Shown here: positions 21,979 to 33,154 of the stretch, piece after piece
Layout of the letters: each line of letters starts with the position of its first letter
Numbering within the stretch: the first letter of the stretch is position 1
Assembly (NCBI RefSeq): GCF_026151205.1
Contig: NC_087074.1
Location: forward strand, 5,518,001 to 5,582,000
Direction: 5' to 3'
Length of the DNA: 64,000 nt
Source: Bolinopsis microptera
Lineage: Eukaryota; Ctenophora; Tentaculata; Lobata; Bolinopsidae
Notes under the pieces: generated by a model
What the model was told of the DNA's origin: nothing
The model's input: only the letters and a program-made list of their open reading frames with translations
The model's database searches: none
Program-made: the position numbers and the translations under genes

Positions 21979-22718
21979 AGTCTGGTATCCAACAAATTTT
22001 AGATCTTGGAAAACGATCAGCTGAACCCCAGCAGAACAGTGAACCATTTGTTGATTTTGGAAAACGATCAGCTGAACCCCAGCAGAACGGTGAACCATTT
22101 GTTGATTTTGGAAAACGATCAGCTGAACCCCAGCAGAACGGTGAACCATTTGTTGATTTTGGAAAACGATCAGCTGAACCCCAGCAGAACGGTGAACCAT
22201 TTGTTGATTTTGGAAAACGATCAGCTGAACCCCAGCAGAACGGTGAACCATTTGTTGATTTTGGAAAACGATCAGCTGAACCCCAGCAGAACGGTGAACC
22301 ATTTGTTGATTTTGGAAAACGATCAGCTGAACCCCAGCAGAACGGTGAACCATTTGTTGATTTTGGAAAACGATCAGCTGAACCCCAGCAGAACGGTGAA
22401 CCATTTGTTGATTTTGGAAAACGATCAGCTGAACCCCAGCAGAACGGTGAACCATTTGTTGATTTTGGAAAACGATCAGCTGAACCCCAGCAGAACGGTG
22501 AACCATTTGTTGATTTTGGAAAACGATCAGCTGAACCCCAGCAGAACGGTGAACCATTTGTTGATTTTGGAAAACGATCAGCTGAACCCCAGCAGAACGG
22601 TGAACCATTTGTTGATTTTGGAAAACGATCAGCTGAACCCCAGCAGAACGGTGAACCATTTGTTGATTTTGGAAAACGATCAGCTGAACCCCAGTATTGG
22701 CTGGAAACGCAGGGGTAA
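21979..22718 (+). CDS. Neuropeptide precursor exon: 13 copies of an amidated peptide
   Basis: In one plus-strand frame the 51-bp tandem repeat translates as SAEPQQNGEPFVDFGKR, 17 residues, repeated 13 times from 22008 (the first copy has NSE in place of NGE). Every unit ends in GKR: Gly as amide donor and Lys-Arg as prohormone-convertase site. Expected products end in PFVDF-amide. In-unit cleavage after Pro could expose Gln for pyroglutamate formation, as is common in cnidarian precursors. An extra LDLGKR precedes the array, and SAEPQYWLETQG then TAA (22716-22718) follows it. The frame has an upstream TGA at 21966, so it must be joined to a 5' exon; AAAATTAG before 21979 is the likely acceptor (phase 1). 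The signal-peptide exon was not found. No Met occurs in this frame. The other open frames of the repeat have no such processing logic. Confidence 0.75.
22008..22695 (+). repeat. 51-bp coding tandem repeat
   Basis: Thirteen and a half near-perfect 51-bp units; GKR codons start at 22008 and recur every 51 bases to 22671. The extreme DNA identity between units points to recent unequal exchange or replication slippage within the coding exon. Copy number could therefore vary between individuals or be miscounted in assembly. Confidence 0.9.
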
Positions 22719-22728
22719 GGTGTGAGAC

Positions 22729-22875
22729 GATCACGAGTGAATTTCGTTGAATGACCATAGGTTTAAAAAGTTGCATTGAATATTGAATTTTATTTCTCTT
22801 AGATCACGAGTGAATTTCGTTGAATGACCATAGGTTTAAAAAGTTGCATTGAATATTGAGTTTTATTTCTCTTAG
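22729..22875. repeat. 73-bp tandem duplication after the neuropeptide exon
   Basis: Two nearly identical adjacent copies beginning ATCACGAGTGAATTTCGTTG and ending TTTCTCTTAG. Each end looks like a splice acceptor, so it may be a duplicated 3' intron or UTR segment. Confidence 0.7.
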
Positions 22876-22920
22876 ATGTGCAAAATATTGCAATTTACTT
22901 TATATCAAAAATGAAACATA

Positions 22921-23002
22921 CTCCTATCTATGTACCTCTTATCGAGGTTCATAGATGAGATAATAGTTTAGAAACTATTATCTTATCTATGTACCTCGAT
23001 AA
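22921..23002. repeat. Hairpin of about 38-bp arms
   Basis: TATGTACCTCTTATCGAGGT and its continuation face an inverted copy containing TATGTACCTCGATAAGAG, with a small loop around TTTAGAAAC. Non-coding. Confidence 0.65.
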
Positions 23003-23004
23003 GA

Positions 23005-23245
23005 GTACAGTGTAGCACAGTTTAACTACGGGACTACTATATCTTGAGACAAGTAAGTAAACAAGGAGTAATGTTGAAACTAAATCCGTTAAATTCAGCC
23101 ATTTCTTACAGCTCCTCCGACCTCAAGTTTACTAACAGTAACATTCAGTTCTCTTTAATAGTCTCTGGGACTCTCGCCCAGACTATACCCATTGAAGGCA
23201 TCTGCTCATTCTTTAATTTAAGGTTATTATCGTTAACAAAACTAT
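23005..23245 (+). repeat. Second copy of the region upstream of the neuropeptide exon
   Basis: Matches 21700-21990 in order: GTGTAGCACAGTTTAACTAC, then a donor-like ACAAGTAAG, ACATTCAGTTCTCTT, ACTCTCGCCCAGACT and a run of T/C-rich sequence. The copy stops at about 23247 where dispersed repeat C begins, just before the point where the neuropeptide exon would start. It looks like a duplicated and truncated paralogue. Confidence 0.55.
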
Positions 23246-23246
23246 T

Positions 23247-23375
23247 GTAGCGCGATGCACTACTGGGTCGCGCCGCGCATCAAATAATTCTTCTCGGTAG
23301 ATCGGCGAGATGCACCATTGTGCCTCACCGAGCTGCGAAGGATTGACATCGTGAATCAAACAAAACTACAGTTTG
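23247..23375 (+). repeat. Dispersed repeat C, copy 1
   Basis: Contains GCGCATCAAATAATTCTTCT and GAGCTGCGAAGGATTGACAT. The same pair of blocks is at 55765-55890, and a more diverged copy lies at 55120-55265. Non-coding. Confidence 0.6.
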
Positions 23376-23384
23376 GTATTTTTA

Positions 23385-25015
23385 TAAATACTGCACTGAG
23401 GCCATATTGCATATTTCACTGCTTCATCACAGTGCTGGCAAGCACGACCGTTGCATTTATTGTGGGTATACTATGTACCCCATTTACTATTATACCCCCT
23501 TTGGTACACGTTACAAGCCTCTTTCGTGCACGCGAAGCGTGCACTCCGGCCGGAGGCGGCGGCCGAAGGCCGCCGCCTCCGGCAGGAGTTTTTCAGGCAT
23601 TAACCCATATTCTTCCACGGTACTTTTAAAAGTACGGTTCATACGGACTCATCGGAAGTCGTTCGACAGATTTATTTTTAGTTCAAAACATTCTAATTTG
23701 ATGTCAAAGATGACAGGAATAAAAAATAGTTATGTTGAGATTTTTAAGAAATTTGCATAAAATACTCGCCAGCACTGTTATACGAAATTCGGTAAAAAAC
23801 CCAAAATCGCCATATTCAGGTGCCTTAAAAACCATGTTAAAATTGAGTTAGAGATCTGAAATTTTTTAGGACGTCTAGACGTTGACCAAATCGATTGCAA
23901 AAAAAGTTTCAAGTTTCAGGAGCATCGGGAAATGGGTTTTCTAGAACCCCTGTTTTACGACAGATTGTCGTGATACATACATATACATATACATATATTC
24001 AGGGATAGACGCTTTGCCAGTCAATTATAGGCTACATTCAGGTGTCTGTAGATTTGTACCTATAAAAGATACAGCCATTTCCGACCACAGGTCTTGCAAA
24101 TAATTGTTTACACTTTAGTTTACATTGTATAAAAAATTATTTGACGTCATAAACACCCCTTGATGCCGTCATCAAGTTAACCGTTTTTAAAACTTGATTT
24201 TTGACAAAGTAATAACTTTTAAAATTAATTTTAAACCATTAAGATGTAATTTTATTCAAAATCTGAGGAAATTTTCACCTTAGATAATTGTTCAAGCATT
24301 CTGAAAATCTACCGGAAAGTTTTTCTAGCTTGCTCCTTCATAAAGATATTCGTTATTGAAGTTTGTGCTTTTTTGAAGAATTATTTTATAAAAACGTCAA
24401 TTTTGCGATTTAGTATTCTCTGGTGTTGGGCCATGCCTTGGGTTGTGGAGCTTATTTCTGCTTCTTATAGGTATAAATTGTGCATTAGGCTAGTTTTAAA
24501 GTTGAAAATCGAAAAGTTGCACACGTGGGGACACGCCCAAATTGAAAGAAAATTGCTAAAATCACTGAAAATTGCTGTTTTCGTCATTTTCTGTCAACTT
24601 TAGAGTGCCGTTGTGATTACAGTTCTTCTTGAAATACTTTGAAACTTTGCATGCTTATCAAGCTATATATAAAACAATTACATGCAAAAATTTACGGCGA
24701 TTCAATATTGGATGCGCACGCAACGTCCGCTCAAAGTTTGCACGTGCGAAAGGTGAGAATTTTGCTCATTCGTGATTTCCAACAAATTCTGCTTTGCCAC
24801 GACAGTTTAATGTCATTATATATGAATTTAATGCCAACTTGAATAAGTATTAAGTGGCATATTCAGTCAGTGATCGACCGATATGCTTCCCTAAACACAA
24901 GGATATGTTTTTAAAGGAAAAATTTCGAAATTGTTGAAACTTCCTCCTTATTAATGAAGATATCAGTTTATATTTCGACTTTATAAAGTACCCTGACATT
25001 ATAATCAAAAAGAGA
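23385..25015. other. Gene-free interval, probable decayed element
   Basis: No supportable gene. Open frames at 23318-23760 and 24373-24842 are short with no recognisable domain. The sequence style (runs of short AT-rich blocks, GC-rich hairpin at 23536-23585 built on GGCGGCGGCC) is like the non-autonomous elements elsewhere in the window. Confidence 0.45.
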
Positions 25016-25020
25016 TGATA

Positions 25021-25534
25021 TTTTACCAAAACCCATAATCATGGGTAGAGTGGACCGCTGCCAGTGTCTCTCTTTCCCAAACAAAAGGAAATGATATTAA
25101 TTTGATTGACCGTTCTCAAATGCAAAATGATACCGAGAATGAAATCGGTCGCTCGCTTTTCCCATTCATTTACAATTGTAATAGATTAAGAAGAACTACC
25201 CAAAGGCAGCTGTACTCGGCAATGAAGATTCAATAAACTCCAGCTTGTTCAATAAGTAATAACTACCACCCTTGTCCCTTACCCCGAAATACTAGGTATC
25301 GACCCGAACGCAACCCAAAGAGATTTTTACAGCATCTGATTGATGTAATCAATCGAAACTTATTTATACAATTCGTAAGCCGTGAATGAATGGGAAAAGC
25401 GAGCGACCGATTTCATTCTCGGTATCATTTTGCATTTGAGAACGGTCAATCAAATTAATATCATTTCCTTTTGTTTGGGAAAGAGAGACACTGGCAGCGG
25501 TCCACTCTACCCATGATTATGGGTTTTGGTAAAA
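25021..25534. repeat. Inverted repeat with 151-bp arms
   Basis: The arm at 25021-25171 is the near-exact reverse complement of 25384-25534 (landmarks ACCCATAATCATGGGTAGAG and GAATGAAATCGGTCGCTCGC). The spacer of about 212 bp is unrelated. Possibly a MITE or a local inversion-duplication. No coding sequence inside. Confidence 0.75.
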
Positions 25535-25639
25535 TTGTTTTATCAGCAATCATGTATTTTTTTTGGCCATTGCATGGTTCATATACATGGAGCAATACTG
25601 TTTAATATTTTACCAAAACCCAAAAATAGGCATAGTTAA

Positions 25640-25865
25640 TGTGTAATGGTTACTCAAATTATAAGATACAAATACAATGTAATATCAACTAAATATGCTA
25701 GGTAAAAGGTAAGGTTAACTTTAATTGTAAGATACAAGGTAATATTAACTAAATATGTTAGAGGTAAAAGGTAAGATTAACTTTAATTGTAAGATACAAT
25801 ACAAGGTAATATGAGCTACATGAGTACATACATGCTAAGGTAAGGTTAACTTTAAATTTGAGGCA
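25640..25865. repeat. Imperfect tandem repeat of about 65 bp
   Basis: Three or four degenerate units sharing GGTAAGGTTAACTTTAA, TAAGATACAAGGTAATAT and AACTAAATATG. Non-coding. Confidence 0.55.
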
Positions 25866-26559
25866 GAATGTAACGAGAAGTGTACAACGGAAGGCTAGGG
25901 GACCATTTTTATAACATGAGGGTCAACCTATCCGTAAGTAGCCCTAACACAATCCTAAAATACCGTTAGTTCATCCTAAAACAGCTATGAAGACTTGAAA
26001 TACCGATATAGAAATCCTGATACAATCCTTGGTAGTCCTTTTCGATATTCGCTGAAATCCGTATTCGTTAATTTTATGCAAATATTTGGATAAATTTCTT
26101 TCGTCTTCTGAACTTGAGATCTTTCCTTCTTAAGCCCGATTATTAGCTGAGAACTAGTGGCGTCGTTGTTTACAGTTACTGAGATTCGGCCGCAGAGCTA
26201 AACCATGGTGCCACCCGATAAGCCGCTCAGGCGCTTAGCTTATAATAACATCCATGACATTCTTAACGGGTGATACTGATTGTAAAATATTTGTTCCATG
26301 TCAAATATCCAAGACCGTTGAAGAGTCCAACTCGGCGCGCGTCCTGCCCCTGGCCGGTAGGTTATAAACCTACAAATAACATTCAAGTGCATTTTAAAGC
26401 AATTTGCCCTTGAGTATGATAATTATAACCAGTTTTATTGTGTTTGCCGTCCTCAAAAACATATAGTTCGGTTACATGATTTTCGCTTCGCGTCGATATT
26501 CATTATGATTAACAAAAAATCCTTCTATTTTCAAATCTCTGGCCCAGCTGCCTGCTGGG

Positions 26560-26665
26560 TTTCAATTGTATCACGTCATGATCCCCACAGTCGTTTCACC
26601 CCTGTAGAGTTTCTACGATACAGGGGGAGCTGCGCACTCGTGCGCAGCGGGTCATACAACGTATG
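26560..26665 (+). repeat. Dispersed repeat A, copy 2
   Basis: Contains ATCACGTCATGATCC, GTCGTTTCACC, TACGATACAGGGGGAGC and GCGCACTCGTGCGC, in the same order as at 11930-12052 and inverted at 27715-27895. Confidence 0.6.
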
Positions 26666-26939
26666 CATATGACAACTACATGCAAGGTTTCAAAAGGTTA
26701 TACTTATATTTATAGTTATACCTGATCAATATGCATAGCAGCAATAGAATTAGATGCGCAGCTCCTATAATTTTATCCAATTATACACGATACACTATAT
26801 AATATTATTCCATATAAGGCCTGATCGAGTAGCTCAAGTTCGGAAAGCTAGAAAGCATGCTTTGGTACGTGACGTCACAGCCACGTGATCTCAGGTTCAT
26901 AATCACGTCACTTTTATAGGCACCTAATCAATTGGGTTC

Positions 26940-27045
26940 TGGCTTACCTGGGGACCCCAGGCAGCCAGGCTATTATGTTCATAAACATTATATAAAGATT
27001 TGGCGGAATAATGACAGGCTGAGCGCGGCCCAGTAACCTGTCACC
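26940..27045 (+). repeat. Dispersed repeat B, copy 2
   Basis: Begins ACCTGGGGACCCCAGG, includes a GGCGGAATAATGACAGGCTG block and ends GCGCGGCCCAGTAACC. Copy 3, in inverse orientation, is 0.9 kb downstream; the two could be the ends of one element. Confidence 0.6.
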
Positions 27046-27714
27046 AAATATTTTAAAGTGACGTACGAGTACTCGACACCTGCGTTGACCCAATCAATGT
27101 CTGAAAGGCATTGAAGGCTTTCGTTAATGGCCCGTGATTAGGAGGTGCACCATAAAAATAAACTTGCTCGGATTTTTAAAATTTTTGTACCATTGTTTTC
27201 TAGAGACGGTGAGAATTTTCACAATACCAAATTTGTTATACCTTTTTGGAAAGATCAGTGAGTTTCGCCTAGGTGCCATATTTGATAGTGCGCGGCTTTT
27301 GGAGCAAATTTAGCTGTAAAAGTCGCGTAATTTGACCAAATTGACCAAATTCGTTGATTTTTGTCGTATTATTTGGATATATCTTCAGTTCCTTGAATGA
27401 GATCATTCTGAAAATTGGCAACGACCTTCCAATAGGGTTTTTACAACTGTCCTAAAAATTTGGTGGATATCGGAGTTGATATAGTGATCAAAATGAGGCA
27501 AAATACGCTGCTTTTAGCTGTAACATAATGTCTGATGGTTGGGTATGCTTTAAACTTTTCGGACACTTTCCTTGTAAGTACTCTATAAGTAAGCTCACCA
27601 ATTTTTGTTGCAATCGGAGGTCGGGAAGGATACTTAATATCTATTTGTTTGAAGAAAATTGTGCTGGCCGAAATTAGCGCTAAAAAACCATCCTACAGTC
27701 GGCACGCGCGGCTC

Positions 27715-27895
27715 ACCGTCGATGGCGCACTAACTACCGTGATACAAATGTTGTCATACGTTGTACTTGTATGACCCGCCGCGCACGAGTGCGCGGCTCC
27801 CCTGTATCGTATAAACTCTACAGGTTGAGGTACACCACTGGCACTATATATAGTGAAACGACCGCGCGTGGAGGTCACGACGTGAAGAACTCTTG
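27715..27895 (-). repeat. Dispersed repeat A, copy 3
   Basis: Inverse of copies 1 and 2: GCGCACGAGTGCGC, then CCTGTATCGTATAAACTC, GTGAAACGAC and GGTCACGACGTGA. It adjoins repeat B copy 3. Confidence 0.6.
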
Positions 27896-27899
27896 TGGC

Positions 27900-27995
27900 C
27901 GGTAGTCGGTTACTGGGCCGCGCTCAGCCTGTCATTCCGCCGAATCTCTATTCGTTTATGAACATGATAGCCTGAGGTCCTCGGGTGCCGCGCTT
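27900..27995 (-). repeat. Dispersed repeat B, copy 3
   Basis: GGTTACTGGGCCGCGCTCAG, then GCCTGTCATTCCGCCGAATC and GCCTGAGGTCC, the inverse of copies 1 and 2 and almost identical to the copy at 55425-55505. Confidence 0.65.
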
Positions 27996-29029
27996 ACTTC
28001 TCGCTTTTGGTGTTATAATAAATCATATAATTTAATTTCCGAGGAATGTATCTTGGGACGATTATATTTTCCTGGAACTCATGTTAATCACTCAAATGCA
28101 CCATAAGTCCACAATACAAGTACAACACGGCAACAAAAGTCAAAAATCCACTCCGGTCATATCGGGACATTTACAAAAAACAGCGGCCGGCCAGTGGCTG
28201 TGGAGTGGCCACAATAGGCATCATAGCTGGTCTCAAACTCAGAGCAGTTTATACGTTGGCACGTGACCTGCATTTGCCAAGATGATTCGATCTTGTGACT
28301 ACTTCGTGACTCTTTAAGAACACTATGTTTATATTATTAAGCTATATTGTAAACTTATGTTAGCGTTGTGTGAGCAGCAAATTAAGCGGAACACGATATT
28401 AGGACTTTCAGATTAGTTTTGTAATCGCCCCAACTATGTTTTTGTTTGTTCTGAAAATCAGTGCGATTACTCGATTATTTTATTATACAATTGCGCTCCT
28501 TGTATTGTCCAGTCACAAGTTTTATTTAGTGCGCCCAGAGGAAGAAAAACCTAAAAAATCCGGTGCGATTATCAATTATGAAAAATATAAGTGGTAGTCA
28601 AATAGGCCAAAAAATGGAGTCACACTTATAATTCAATAGTATCACTTCATGTATTTGTAAAAAGGTTAAACTTAAGCTGTCGTTGTAAAATATATTATAA
28701 AATTGCGACAAATTAATGAATTATAATGAATAATAAGTATAAACGTATTATTTCAACATATCACACTAAATGACATCGTAAAATCCAGATGTGATTTTCT
28801 GCATATGGCCAGTCTTTTCAAACCACCTGCATCGAAGTTGAGGTGAATTTGTAAAACATTACAAGCTAAGTTTCATTAAGACTAAGAGATAATAGCCGTG
28901 TTCAAAAATGGTGCGTAACAGTATCTGAATCTCACGTTGAGTCTGTATGACATAATCCAGCACGTGCAAAGACAAAGAGTGTCGATGTTTTCATTTTGGT
29001 TATATTGGTTACTCCTTAATTGAGTTTGA

Positions 29030-30278
29030 TTACTCCGCCGACATTTCCATACATTCTTCAATAAACGATTTCAGTTTGGCTTCCAACTCCGTATGTTTCT
29101 CTTCCTTGTGAATCTTTTCTTGTTCTAGGTTGTGTAACTCGTTCTTGTTGGAGTCTATTACTCGGATATTATTCTCCATCTCCAGCTGCAGAAAAAGGGT
29201 GTCAACTTCAGCTATTTGTGGACAGCGAAATTACGCAAAATTGACTCTAAGTAAACGAGGAAATCCAAACGATAGTAGGACTCAAACTGAAACTCAAACA
29301 GAAGTAATATTAATATTACAAACCTCTAGTTCGGCGATCCTTTTGAGTTCCTCCACGTTCTCAGCAGTGATAGCCTCCACTTCTTCCTCTTTCTCTTCAC
29401 ATGTTGTCAGCAAAGTTGTCTTTTCGTTCTCCACCTGGTGACAAGTATACATATTACTGTAGTCAAAATAGGTGGAATCACTATAACAGTCAAGGTAACT
29501 TAACTTAACTTATTAACTGTGGGGATTCCCAGGAGACGTATTTTGACAGGGCAATTAGTTTTTGATTGAAAACTACTGCAACCTAATTGGTTCATTGCTC
29601 TAACGGTTACGGTCGTACTTATAGTTATAATGTTATATAATAATACTATCATCAATAATCAGATCGCATCCGAGTGGCCCCCAGTAGCGAACGCTACATT
29701 CACCAGACAGATTCGGTCAAACTTCAACATTTGTTTTAATATTTATACTGGCGCGGTTAATAATGATTTAACATTTAATCATTTAGTGAGTGGATACATC
29801 AACGTGCGAACAGCCGAGGGCAGCCTTACAGAAAAATTGACTAATATGGTCATAAATTATAAAACATCGTTTTGGATGAGCATATTCAAAGGTTTCATTT
29901 TTTGGTCACACGAATAATGAATATGTAGCAACAACCTGTCATGACGTCACTAAAAGTAAGGATTTTCAAGAATCACTGGTTATCATTACATACTTATAAG
30001 CTATAAATATTATATTTATAATTATAGCCAGGAGAAATAACGTAATATTATAAATGTGGACATACTAGCGTCGAACCACCCACCAGTCTCAGATTTCATG
30101 ATTTAACACTTCAACGTAATAAAATGTTTTAAACATGATTTAAACACCCATTTTCACACAGTACCTCTTCCAGTTTGAGCTTCATGGCCTCGATATCTTG
30201 CTCCAGCTCCGATATCCTGCTATCAGCCTTCTGTTTCTCCTCCATAAGCTTTTTCGTCATATTCTTTACTCTCTCCAT
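29030..30278 (-). CDS. Small coiled-coil protein, three exons
   Basis: Minus-strand exons 30278-30165, 29434-29324 and 29185-29030 join in phase 0 with GT/AG sites (donors GTACTG and GTTTGT, acceptors CACCAG and CTGCAG) to give 126 residues ending in TAA at 29032-29030. The start MERVKNMTKK is preceded in frame by TAA, so it is the true N-terminus if no upstream exon exists. Nearly the whole chain is charged heptad-like helix (MEEKQKADSRISELEQDIEA; LEAKLKSFIEECMEMSAE), with no membrane segment or other domain. It resembles short coiled-coil or tropomyosin/kinesin-tail-like proteins but I cannot name it. No single exon is long enough to be found as a large ORF. Confidence 0.7.
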
Positions 30279-30825
30279 ATTTGGGTTTTACTGTTGCTAT
30301 CAGACGGGCTCCTTTTCATGTGAGAATTATTATTTGAGGGATATTTTAAAAGGTGGACCTCCAGGAAGATAATCACTAGTGATCTTATTTTCCTAAAACT
30401 TAGTGGATCTCACCGGTTCTGGGTTTTAAGTTGACAAAGAGCAATGATCTCAGTATAATTAATCTCTCTCGCAGAATGTAAACTTTAACCGTGAGTGTGA
30501 TTTTTCCACATTGCGGTAAGTGTAACAGATCTTTGTAATAAAAATAAGCCGTTCTCGGATTAAATGACTGGATATTTTGGGCTAATTTTCTAACAAGCAT
30601 CGTCAAAAACTGCATATTCACTAACACTAGATACATTCAAAATCACCGCACAAAACACAAGCTATAAAAACCGGAAGGAAGAGAAAAGAGGTCAACAAGA
30701 TAACACGGTAACTGACTCAGTAACCGTGTTACTCGTTACAATATTACAATATTACAAGTGACAAGTGACATCAGTGCAGTCAGTGCAGCATGTTAAATAA
30801 CAGATGAGAACTCTAGAGATAAAGC

Positions 30826-30963
30826 TGTCAGAATGCAGGGAGAAGACATGCAGGATATTAAACAGTAGCAAACGGCACACTTCAATGGTAAAGGTGTCAG
30901 AATGCAGGGAGAAGACATGCAGGATATTAAACAGTAGCAAACGGCACACTTCAATGGTAAAGG
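30826..30963. repeat. 69-bp tandem duplication
   Basis: Two essentially identical units starting TGTCAGAATGCAGGGAGAAG. The resulting open frames on both strands are repeat artefacts. Confidence 0.85.
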
Positions 30964-31424
30964 TATTACAAGCTTATCTAACGTAAATGCAAAACTTTAA
31001 GTTAAACTCAACAAGCCTAACATTCCATTCAATCCTTATGCAATGTCGAGCGAGCTGAGTCACCAACGTAGGAGGCCTCCTAAAGTCCTAAAATAACGAT
31101 AAATTGTAACTGATAATTTCCCACCAAGTATGGGCATGAGAGAATTATTGAGATGCTATAAATAGGACGGATTACACAACAAGTTCATGGGAAGATAACT
31201 TAAAGCACGCCACTTAACTCTAAAATATCCTGAGAATTTCGGATTTTATAACACAAATTTCGATTAACACAACCGAGAGGACTGGTAAAGTGAGCGTTTA
31301 TGTAAAAAGGGAGGGCCGCAAGGACCGAAGCCGTGCGAAAGAGCCGATAATTATCAGTAATAGAGTTACTCTTACAAGCTTACAGCCCAGTGACACTCAG
31401 TGTACATAGCTGCAGGAGCTCAGA

Positions 31425-31880
31425 ATCACCGGCTGTAACCAGTATCTCCCGCCCACTGCTGGTTCATTACCGGCTGTAACCAGTATCTCCCACCCACTGC
31501 TGGTTCATTACCGGCTGTAACCAGTATCTCCCACCCACTGCTGGTTCATTACCGGCTGTAACCAGTATCTCCCACCCACTGCTGGTTCATTACCGGCTGT
31601 AACCAGTATCTCCCACCCACTGCTGGTTCATTACCGGCTGTAACCAGTATCTCCCACCCACTGCTGGTTCATTACCGGCTGTAACCAGTATCTCCCACCC
31701 ACTGCTGGTTCATTACCGGCTGTAACCAGTATCTCCCACCCACTGCTGGTTCATTACCGGCTGTAACCAGTATCTCCCACCCACTGCTGGTTCATTACCG
31801 GCTGTAACCAGTATCTCCCACCCACTGCTGGTTCATTACCGGCTGTAACCAGTATCTCCCACCCACTGCCGGTTCATGAC
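31425..31880. repeat. 41-bp minisatellite
   Basis: About eleven near-perfect units containing CCGGCTGTAACCAGTATCTC and CCACTGCTGGTTC. The period is not a multiple of three, and each unit can form a hairpin through AACCAGT facing ACTGCTGGTT. Non-coding. Confidence 0.9.
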
Positions 31881-32464
31881 CCTCGTTAGAACTATAATAT
31901 TCGACAGTATGAAACTTTCACCGACTGATTACTAATGTTATTTGCTGTTACTATAAACAAAATTGCACGAATAAGTTTAGCGACCACTGCAGGAAACTTA
32001 ATAAGCGGGAAAATGAGCACAGAACGATATCACAGAAAACTTGAAAGTGTAGAAAGTAACGTAAAAAAGCTACGTAAAGGGTAGGGCAATGAGGAATAAG
32101 TGAGTTGAGACGCCGAGAGAGCGGTATTACAGTGTGGTATTACTCCCCGTATTACGTCAAATTATAAGATTTAGGAATATCTAAGGATTGATGCAATGTG
32201 TAGCGAAATTAAACATTGGAATGATGTCCACTGTCCAGGTCTTCGTTAAAACTGCGGCAAGGACAGATTGCCAGGTTTTAATTAAGCGGATAGACGTAGG
32301 AGATAATTAAAATGGTAAGCTGCCAGTGGCCGGACGGGTAGGGGAATACCTGTGTGAACATTATGAGATAATTAAATAGTTTATTACATCCGATTTTCTT
32401 TGCAAGAATGCTCTGTCAAGAGGTCACGCTTTAGTTCACAACATTCCAACATTTCTTGGATTCT

Positions 32465-33154
32465 GGGGGGGGGGCCAACCATATTAAAGTATATTAAAAT
32501 GTAGGATTTTTCCCGATTTTGACCCGGGGATATACTTTAATATACTTTAATATACTTTAATATACTTTAATATATCCCTATCTCCTTGGAGGCCTACATC
32601 AAAAATTGTTGCCCAAAATAAGCTTGAAATGCAATCCTTAATCGATTCCAAAAAGTTCTTGAAAAATTATTGAAAACTGATGGAGTTATTTCAATTTTAA
32701 TGAAGTTATTTTGGCTAGTATTCTGAACCGAGATATTATGTGCAATTTTCCCAATTTTGTTCATGGAGGTCTTTTTACTTAGTATCCACTATATCCAACA
32801 AACACTGAGTTATATCTTTCACATAGAGTTAGTCTCATTAAAAAATATTGAAATTTTATCGAATTTGGGCAAAAGCGAATTTGGACAAAAGCGTATGCCC
32901 AAATATGGGCATATTTTTTAAAGCTCATAGCTCAGCCAATTTTTGACCAATCTGGATGGAAATTCATGTACTAGTCCTAAAACAGGCTTATCTTGCGAAT
33001 CTGAGTGAAAAATATAGTTCATCATGTAAATCTTAACGAAGAATATAAATCTTCTAATTGTAGGTATATTAAAGTATATTAAAATGTAGGATTTTTTCCG
33101 ATTTTGACCCGGGGATATACTTTAATATACTTTAATATGGTTGGCCCCCCCCCC
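32465..33154. mobile_element. 690-bp element with G10/C10 inverted ends
   Basis: Starts G10-CCAACCATATTAAAG and ends with the inverse, CTTTAATATGGTTGG-C10. GATTCT flanks both sides (32459-32464 and 33155-33160), a likely 6-bp target-site duplication. A subterminal block near the left end is repeated inverted near the right end. Internal phrases (GCCCAAATATGGGCATAT, GGAGGCCTA, AACTGATGGAGTTATTTCAA) are diverged versions of one arm of the palindrome at 48239-49596, so the two are related. No coding capacity. Confidence 0.7.

Noticed and set aside
21925-22776. Open frames of 239 and 283 residues on both strands over the 51-bp repeat
   Set aside because: They are other frames of the neuropeptide repeat. 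Their units (ending NHLLIL and MVHRSAG) have no processing sites or domains, while the third plus frame has regular GKR sites.
31425-31880. 41-bp direct repeats as a CRISPR array
   Set aside because: Units are continuous tandem repeats without unique spacers, and the genome is animal.
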